Assembly: GCA_001414345.1 (NCBI GenBank)
Contig: LLCB01000238.1
Coordinates: 1-64,000 of the forward strand
DNA length: 64,000 nt
Direction: 5' to 3'
DNA from: Hymenoscyphus infarciens
Lineage: Eukaryota > Ascomycota > Leotiomycetes > Helotiales > Helotiaceae
In this document: positions 58,024 through 64,000 of the stretch, piece by piece
Layout: every line of letters begins with the position of its first letter
Position numbering within the stretch: position 1 is the stretch's first letter
The notes under the pieces: model-generated
What the model saw: the letters and a program-made list of their open reading frames with translations, nothing else
What the model was told of the DNA's origin: nothing
The model's database searches: none
Position numbers and translations under genes: made by a program

Positions 58024-58989
58024 ATGATTAAGTCTCGGGGTTTCACTATAAATTCAATAACGTTCCAGAAAAGTTTGATTATGGGGGTTTTAGGTCAAGA
58101 TTTGGCTTCACTTGCCTCCCAAGAGATTCTAATACCTCTAGAGTATTACCTAGATGACATCATGTCACTATCATATCCATTTATCCAGTATAACGGTCAA
58201 AGTCTTTCCTCGACTGAAACAGGACAGTCCATTCGAAACAAAGGGGCGAAAATGAAAACCCTTCTCTCAAAAAATAAACTCGTTGCAAAGCAAAAGACTT
58301 CAAAGTCGAGAGCATGGAACGTTGACTGGACAGCTGTCGCTCCATGGGTAGCCAATAGCCTAACGCTTCAAAGATATCTGGCAAGCGATCGAGTCTTACA
58401 CCATTATTTTCCCGACCTTGAAGATAACCCTTTTGCCGATTGCCATGGCGATGAACCGTTTTCCCCGTTTTTCGAAATTCTACTAGAGGGACTCGATAAT
58501 CACAAAACCTACGACCACGGATCTTTAAGTGTTGAGCATACGGAAGTTCTGAGGCGGCTCTCGAGTGAGGTTTTCGTGCCAATAATTTTACAAAGAGAAG
58601 GTCGGTGGAATCGACTCGCCGACCCTGTGCTAAGCGGTAGGATGCAGGCAGTGGACACGACTACATGTGAGAAAGATTCCACAAATTCCACTGTTTCGGA
58701 AAGCCCACCGAGAAATAAGTTCACGCCTTCCTCGATCATGGACTTTATAACTCTCAGGAGAGAGAAAATGGGGTACGCAAAATCCAGGAAATCGAGTAAT
58801 GAGCATCGTGTCCTCACAGAGGAGGAGGAATTAGAGAGGATCCGAAATGAAGAGCTTGCAACAGCGGGGATGAGGATTGATAATAGTTGGAGAAGGGAAG
58901 GAAACGTTGTGATGGGACGGGATGATATTCAAGTTTCGAATCGACGAAGATTTCTTTGGGCGGAGAACAGACCAGTTTGGTCTAAGTAG
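58024..58989 (+). CDS. Hypothetical protein
   Basis: 321 residues from ATG 58024 (an alternative ATG at 58081, MGVLGQDLASLASQ). One exon. It has a folded-looking centre (WNVDWTAVAPWVANSLTLQR, HHYFPDLEDNPF, FFEILLEGLD) and a polar C-terminus with acidic and basic runs, ending FLWAENRPVWSK. No known family, signal peptide or membrane segment. The frame is intact and codon use looks normal, so it is probably real. Confidence 0.55.
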   Translation: MIKSRGFTINSITFQKSLIMGVLGQDLASLASQEILIPLEYYLDDIMSLSYPFIQYNGQSLSSTETGQSIRNKGAKMKTLLSKNKLVAKQKTSKSRAWNVDWTAVAPWVANSLTLQRYLASDRVLHHYFPDLEDNPFADCHGDEPFSPFFEILLEGLDNHKTYDHGSLSVEHTEVLRRLSSEVFVPIILQREGRWNRLADPVLSGRMQAVDTTTCEKDSTNSTVSESPPRNKFTPSSIMDFITLRREKMGYAKSRKSSNEHRVLTEEEELERIRNEELATAGMRIDNSWRREGNVVMGRDDIQVSNRRRFLWAENRPVWSK

Positions 58990-60451
58990 ATGTAGGAAAA
59001 TCACCGCTTGTACTTATATAATTATTAAAACTTACTTATTATAACAAAAGAAAACAAAATTCCGCTACTGTTATTATTATAGTTGTTAGATTATTTCCTC
59101 ACGCACTCGAGTTACTAGAAGCCCTCTTCGTGTTTATAATGTGTTTTACTAAGGAGATTATAGAACAGAATCCGCAGCTTTTTACACATTTGAAACATAG
59201 GCACTTATAAAATAGAAGAAAATATCTTTAAAGCGAGATCTAGAATAAGAGCAGTATATAAGAATTATAATATACCTATCCTATCATAGATACGCGGGAG
59301 CATTGCGTAAAGATCTCGGATTTTGTCTTTCCAAAGCCAAGAAAATTAGTACTTGAGTTTAGTCAAGAGTACTACTTAGTTAGAATAACGAGTTTATAAT
59401 AGATAAGATAGTAGATTATATATATCATATATTCGATTTTAAGTTCTTAAAGTTATAGATATTATAGATATATAAAAAGATAGAGATATTAAACAAAAGG
59501 TTATACTATAGTTTAAGTTAGTAATATAGTAGCTAGCCGTTCTAAATAGCCGAGGTTACGTACTGTTCATGCTTTAGACTTTTGTATTAGCTGATAAATA
59601 TGTTTTATCTTAGTTTCAGTTATAGACTTTAGTATAGTCTAAACTCCTATATATATACTCTATCTCTCTTTGTTTATAGAAGGCTAATTTGTTCTTTACG
59701 TTCGTATTAAGCCTAGGAATCGTATATATTATTCTACTAAACGCACTTCTATATACCTCTGTTATGGAAAGAGGGGGGTCTCACGTGACCCCTTTTCCCT
59801 GTATATATAGCAGAGTTTTCACCTCCTAAATTCAAGCTCCTCAGAGCGTTTTCAACCCAAAAATACGTCACAACCTCTTTGCTAGTAGTATACGGTTTAA
59901 GTGAATTAATCTAAGTATAAAGAGATAAATTAATACTTTATAATCCTAAGCGCCTAGTAGTCTTTAATAACTCTATCTCTAATAAAGCTATAGACGTACG
60001 TTGATATAAGTAGGTGCTAATTAGTATAAAAGCGGAATCGAAGCGTTAGCTTAAGAAATTAAAAACATAGAGCCTTTTACTAGTATATATACGTAATAGA
60101 TAGCTTAAGTCTATAATTATAAAAGGAGTAATTATAATAGCTATATTTAAGAATCAGCTAGAGTATATAATTCTACTACTTTATAATATATATCTGAAGG
60201 AAAGGTATTTTTAAAGTACGACTCGTATAAGAGTAGTAACCGGCTTCTCGTAGATTGCTATTCTAAGCCAATTCGAACATAAACTTGAAGGGATTTCTGA
60301 TTGAGTCTTGCTCTCTTTAGGGCTTGAAAACCTTGAAAGTCATAAGCATAGCTTAGATATAAATTCATATAAACCCCTCGCATTGATTTACTATCTAAAA
60401 GGACAGCTTGTAATCTTTTCTTCTTCTTTCGTTTCAGGCCTCTCAACGCTT
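58990..60451. other. AT-rich degraded DNA around a solo-LTR-like element
   Basis: From about 59020 the sequence is AT-rich, with stops in every frame, apart from the element at 59760-59872. No gene. Confidence 0.6.
59760..59872. mobile_element. 113-bp solo LTR-like element with 5-bp target duplication
   Basis: Begins TGTTATGG and ends CGTCACA, bounded by a perfect duplication ACCTC (59755-59759 and 59873-59877). It contains CACGTG and a TATATATAG box. It is the less mutated relative of 1988-2098. Size fits the short LTRs of TRIM-type elements or a solo LTR; no internal region or second LTR is present. Confidence 0.8.
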
Positions 60452-61285
60452 TTACAATCCATTCAAACAGAATATCAAGAGAGAAAAAAACAATATAGCA
60501 ATACCGTAAATATCCGGATCGGACATCCGTAGCTCAATGCTAGCTGCTACGAGAAGGGCATTGCCCATGCTTGTCGTAAAATCGGGCCGATCTTTTACTT
60601 GTTGTTTCTCCCGGGCTATTACGGGTTCCATTTCCGCAAGCTTTTCACTGAAGGGAATTCTTGTTTGTGGTGTCGGACTTCGTGCCACCAGAGCTGCCCC
60701 TCTTCATCCTTTCTCTCAAAGTTTAGCTTTCCGCCGGAATCGCTAGCACCAATCTCTTCGCACTCAGTGTACGTTTTCCATAAGTACCAACTGCCTTGGA
60801 GGGTAATTTTATCGTACTCGTTGAAGCGATGTTACAGTGTTACCATCGCCACAGCTCGATCCCAAGCTATTCTTGTTGCGCCTCCTGCGGCGTCATCCTT
60901 TTCGGCCCCAAGTACAGCGTTGATCCTTACCAGCGAATCAGCCCTCGCATCGATGAAATCCTGGCAGCAACTCTTGTTGTAACTTCTCTCAGCGTGTGGA
61001 TGCAGCTCATGGTGATGTCGATAGTAGTGTAGAAAGAGTGTAAGCTCAGCTGCCGGGTGAGCACGGGTATGATTAGGATGGTATTGATTTCTGTCGTGTG
61101 ATTGCAAAAAGGTCTCGACGATAATGAGCAAAGTCCGTTATTTGTACATGATACCGCGCACCTTTGTCTGGTGAGGTGTGCAGACATCCTACTTCCAACC
61201 CTACCTCATCTTCAATGGCCTTTTCAACTGCGGGGAACAACGTGGTATCATACGATACAAAACACCATAACACATTATCTCCCAT
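60452..61285 (-). pseudogene. Broken gene of unknown family
   Basis: A protein-like sequence begins at ATG 61285 (MGDNVLWCFVSYDTTLFPAV) and continues in other frames: ADSLVRINAVLGAEKDDAAG, then RFNEYDKITLQGSWYLWKTY, GGKLNFERKDEEGQLWWHEV and finally REKQQVKDRPDFTTSMGNAL. It is interrupted by a frame change between 61130 and 61075, an in-frame TAA at 60832-60834, and a TAA TAG pair at 60615-60620 followed by another frame change. No splice pattern repairs these. The coherent amino-acid character across frames shows a once-real gene. Family not recognised. Confidence 0.6.
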
Positions 61286-61398
61286 GGTGATCGCACGTTA
61301 TAGGGCATATTAAAGGATTAACTCTGAGCAGAGGGGGTGTAGTCGGCTTTTCGATTGAGAGGGGGTGTAGTTTTCGATCTGGACGCTTTAGCTCTCAG

Positions 61399-61914
61399 CA
61401 GTGTGGTCGATAGTGTTTGAAATATTATACCACCACGATATATTATTAGAAACCCACTTTAATACATACAATTTATACCATTTAAATGCCACGATACCTA
61501 ACAATATTATCCTTTATATTATTAGTATTTTAATCGATATTATAATAATATCGTAATACTACTAAGCACGCTAAGGACTTTAAATTCTTAATTAATTTAA
61601 GTAATTCTTTTTTATAAAAATAGAGCACCTTTTCCCCTAAATACAATAGTAGTCTTTTAATAGTCCGAGTGTTATTAAATATTAAATGTTAAGAAGTTAT
61701 TAAGAAGAAATACTTAAGTAGAAACTGCTTTATATACTATGCTTGATTAGTATACTTTAAGTGGGGTTTTAGGTACACGAGTCATTAAATAGTATACTTT
61801 ATAATATCCTATAGTATTACGACGAAAACTAATACGTACTACTAAAATATTATGATAATATATAATTCAAAAATACTATAGTATTTTATCACGATAATAC
61901 TATCGACCACACTG
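61399..61914. mobile_element. 516-bp hAT-type non-autonomous element
   Basis: Perfect 16-bp terminal inverted repeats CAGTGTGGTCGATAGT (61399-61414 and reverse at 61899-61914). Flanking 8-mers GCTCTCAG and GCCCTCAG match at seven of eight, the 8-bp duplication expected for hAT. The interior is AT-rich and non-coding. Related to the 98-bp element at 51394. Confidence 0.85.
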
Positions 61915-62683
61915 GCCCTCAGATTGCAGGTAGAGAACAGGCCTAGGCTGTAGGCGTATCTTGTGTTTTGGTTTTCAGGGAAGAGCGTGGTTGCGTGTAT
62001 GTTTGTATATGCGTGAGAGAGTAAAGTAGAGTGGTTAAGGGCAGTGTCTTTGTATTGAGAATTGTATAGAGGAGGTTCAGTAGGTTTCGATACTGAAATA
62101 TTGGTGTTGAAGTTGTAGGTTTGTGTATGGATAGAGGGTGTGGTTTGTAGTGTTGTGTTGTAAAGAAGAAAGAACTGAAAGCTCGAGAAACTCGAGCTAT
62201 TTATACTTTTTCTGAGGGGGTTTTGTGAAGCATGGAAGAGAGCAGGATATAGGCTGTGAATAATCAAACCTGGAATTGTGAATAATTAGAATAAAAGTTT
62301 ATAGTGGTATAAAGGAAGATGGCCATTTGAAGCTTACAAAAAGGACAAGATAACAATTGAAAACAAAGAAGTTGTAGGTTCTCTGCAAAGTAACTATTGA
62401 TACAAAGGCAGTTACGCCTGCCGCTTCTTCTTTCATAACTGCAATTCTTTTATTGAAGAATATAAACTAACTGCACAAGGTTCTTGAAACAAGACTGTTT
62501 GAAGTCACGATCATGTCTTTGACGCGAAATTATATAAACTCATCGCATTAACCTTTCTATCTAAAAATACAAATTCTAATGCAAAGACTGTCCTAATACC
62601 AAGAAAATAAAATCCATGCAAACCCTGAAAACCATGCTAAATACATAACGAGCGTACAGCCCAATTGCTTAGAACCACGCTCC
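61915..62683. other. Spacer between the hAT element and the last gene
   Basis: Contains the orphan promoter-like block. A minus-strand frame at 62267-61842 runs through that block into the hAT element and is not a credible gene. Confidence 0.5.
62146..62228 (-). promoter_or_regulatory. Orphan copy of a TATA-box promoter block
   Basis: Matches 63876-63968. On the minus strand it has TATAAATA (62198-62205) next to a perfect palindrome with arms AGCTCGAG around AAA (62180-62198). No gene follows it; the hAT element begins about 230 bp downstream. Confidence 0.65.
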
Positions 62684-63550
62684 CTAAGATGAAGTGAAGC
62701 GGTAGCCATAGGTGGTATCGTATTCCGAATCATAGACATTCAAATGGTCTAAATTTGCCGGAAAATCGTAATTTTCCCACTGAGATTCTGCGTCGACGGC
62801 GAATTTGTACTCGTGCTTGTTGCTGCTTTCACGGTAGAAATCGACCATGGCCTTTGCTTTTCTGTTAGCCGTTCGTGTATCTTTAAGCCGTCGCAGTTTA
62901 TTCCTCAAGAAATCTTGATGTTGAAGTAGAGTATTCCCCTCTGCCGCTTTCAACTTCAACGCTTTTGGAAAAGATGGGTGTCCTTCGAAGAAATTTGACG
63001 CTTTTGCAATCTCGTTTCCTGGCGCTCTGAGATTTCGCGGATCCACTCCCATTGGTCCGGCAGGTATCCTTTGGGCAAATTGTTCTATGGCTTCAATTAG
63101 GAAAGCGCAGTGCTCAGGTGTAATTCTTCTCGTGTCAAATACGCCCTTTGAATCCGGGTAAAGCTCATAATCCCAGAGAATATTTTGGATTTCTGCAACT
63201 TTTCCTGCAAAATACCTCATTGCGAATTGTGCTGTTGGTAATGCTTCGTTCAAGAAATAGGGGCTGCTAAAGTACTTGGGGTCTTCCTTCTTTCTGCAAT
63301 TCATATAGTCTTTCACTCTGTTCGTGTTCTCCTCTGTATACCACTCGGCTGGTTGGGTGAGACAATCAACCGTACCAGAAGAAGAAAAGACATTACCCGC
63401 TACGCCAGCCCTGACAATTTGCGCCATAAATTCATTGGTGTCTGTCCAGCGAGTAAAATTAAAAAGGCGGTATTCTGGAAGCCTTACTCGTCCCCAAATG
63501 AGTATATCATAAATGTGCACTTCGAGGTCGGAGCAATTAGTGACGCTCAT
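62684..63550 (-). CDS. Hypothetical protein with a TATA-box promoter
   Basis: 288 residues, one exon, ATG 63550. Globular composition (LPEYRLFNFTRWTDTNEFM, NEALPTAQFAMRYFAGKVAE, PEHCAFLIEAIEQFAQRI), ending in a Tyr/Asp-rich tail (DSEYDTTYGYRFTSS). No signal peptide or membrane segment, and no family recognised. The leader is about 350 nt if transcription starts just after the TATA box at 63934-63941. Confidence 0.65.
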   Translation of the reverse strand: MSVTNCSDLEVHIYDILIWGRVRLPEYRLFNFTRWTDTNEFMAQIVRAGVAGNVFSSSGTVDCLTQPAEWYTEENTNRVKDYMNCRKKEDPKYFSSPYFLNEALPTAQFAMRYFAGKVAEIQNILWDYELYPDSKGVFDTRRITPEHCAFLIEAIEQFAQRIPAGPMGVDPRNLRAPGNEIAKASNFFEGHPSFPKALKLKAAEGNTLLQHQDFLRNKLRRLKDTRTANRKAKAMVDFYRESSNKHEYKFAVDAESQWENYDFPANLDHLNVYDSEYDTTYGYRFTSS

Positions 63551-64000
63551 TGTGGATATCGGTCAGAAGGGGACGCCTTGTTGATAAAGTCTTGCTCCGG
63601 GAAAGGTTGTGCTTGATTCTTGTCTTGCTCGCGGCTAGAGGCACAAGTTTTTGTGTTCTGAATTGTATGTATGTGAAGGGGAATATTGTGGCGGTAATCG
63701 AGTTCGAGGTTCTAAGGGAAAGAAGGCGCGCGTGTGTATTTGAGAGAGAAGGAACAGTATCGGGAAAAAGAGGATTTATCGTTCTCGGTGTTTAGAGATC
63801 AATAGACTGGGCTGGATATTGTGTATGAAGGTATTTGTATTTGGTTGAAGGGTGTTTTGATGCGACTTGTTGGAATGTAGTGTTGATGTTGTGTTGTAAA
63901 GAAGAAAAAACTAAAAGCTCGAGAAACGCGAGCTATTTATACTTCTCTAATGAGGGATTTGTGAATCATTACAACAGATGAGAAAGCAAGTAATGAGTAG
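63551..64000. other. 5' leader and promoter of the last gene
   Basis: CT-rich leader on the minus strand, then the TATA block. The plus-strand frames here are shadows. Confidence 0.5.
63876..63968 (-). promoter_or_regulatory. TATA-box promoter with XhoI-like palindrome
   Basis: On the minus strand TATAAATA at 63934-63941 abuts an imperfect palindrome (63916-63934; arms AGCTCGAG and CGCGAGCT around AAA). Roughly 80 bp of it matches the block at 62146-62228, except for a short insertion. Confidence 0.7.

Noticed and set aside
61842..62267. 141-codon minus-strand frame
   Set aside because: Runs from promoter-like DNA into the hAT element and its AT-rich end; chance frame.

Overview
This window looks like nuclear DNA of a filamentous ascomycete fungus. 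The genes carry many short introns (mostly 46-70 nt, GT..AG, with CTAAC-like branch sites), and the conserved proteins are typical of Pezizomycotina. AT-rich, gene-free blocks contain repeat copies that differ almost only by C-to-T and G-to-A changes, the mark of repeat-induced point mutation (RIP). The gene set suggests Leotiomycetes, but that placement is a guess. All exon maps below were joined by hand from splice signals, reading phase and family similarity. Region by region: 1-6232 is repeat-rich, with a palindromic 34-bp tandem array, a frameshifted phosphotransferase relic, a C/G-capped inverted-repeat element, a RIP-degraded LTR element with a perfect 5-bp target duplication, and a RIPped copy of a 113-bp LTR-like element whose cleaner copy sits at 59.8 kb. 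6233-25306 is ordinary gene space: a large disordered tail-anchored protein, the ribosome-biogenesis factor Pescadillo/NOP7 divergent from the GPI-transamidase subunit PIG-U/GAB1, an RRN9-like Pol I factor, two related Cys-rich proteins, a secreted GH7 cellulase homologue that has lost its catalytic residues, and a protein with N-terminal MSQI repeats. 25918-27817 holds the most unusual locus, a gene assembled here from 19 exons. Ten of them are exactly 21 nt long and in the same phase, so each adds one heptad to a helical protein ending in hydrophobic segments. 28361-49390 is housekeeping and metabolism: a 1341-residue hybrid histidine kinase, kynurenine 3-monooxygenase (BNA4) divergent from methionine aminopeptidase 1 (MAP1), an MFS transporter, an F-box-like/ankyrin protein and a pyridoxal-reductase-type aldo-keto reductase. 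49391-64000 is gene-poor: a Tc1/mariner-like element with long terminal inverted repeats, a hAT-type element with an 8-bp target duplication plus a 98-bp relative, a solo-LTR-like element, a broken gene, a small secreted protein, two hypothetical genes, and a promoter block present twice with only one gene behind it. The genes do not form an obvious pathway cluster. The functional groupings are ribosome production (NOP7, RRN9), protein maturation (PIG-U, MAP1) and cofactor/NAD metabolism (BNA4, aldo-keto reductase), and their adjacency is probably incidental. The noteworthy biology is the microexon gene, the catalytically altered GH7 protein and the mobile-element record.
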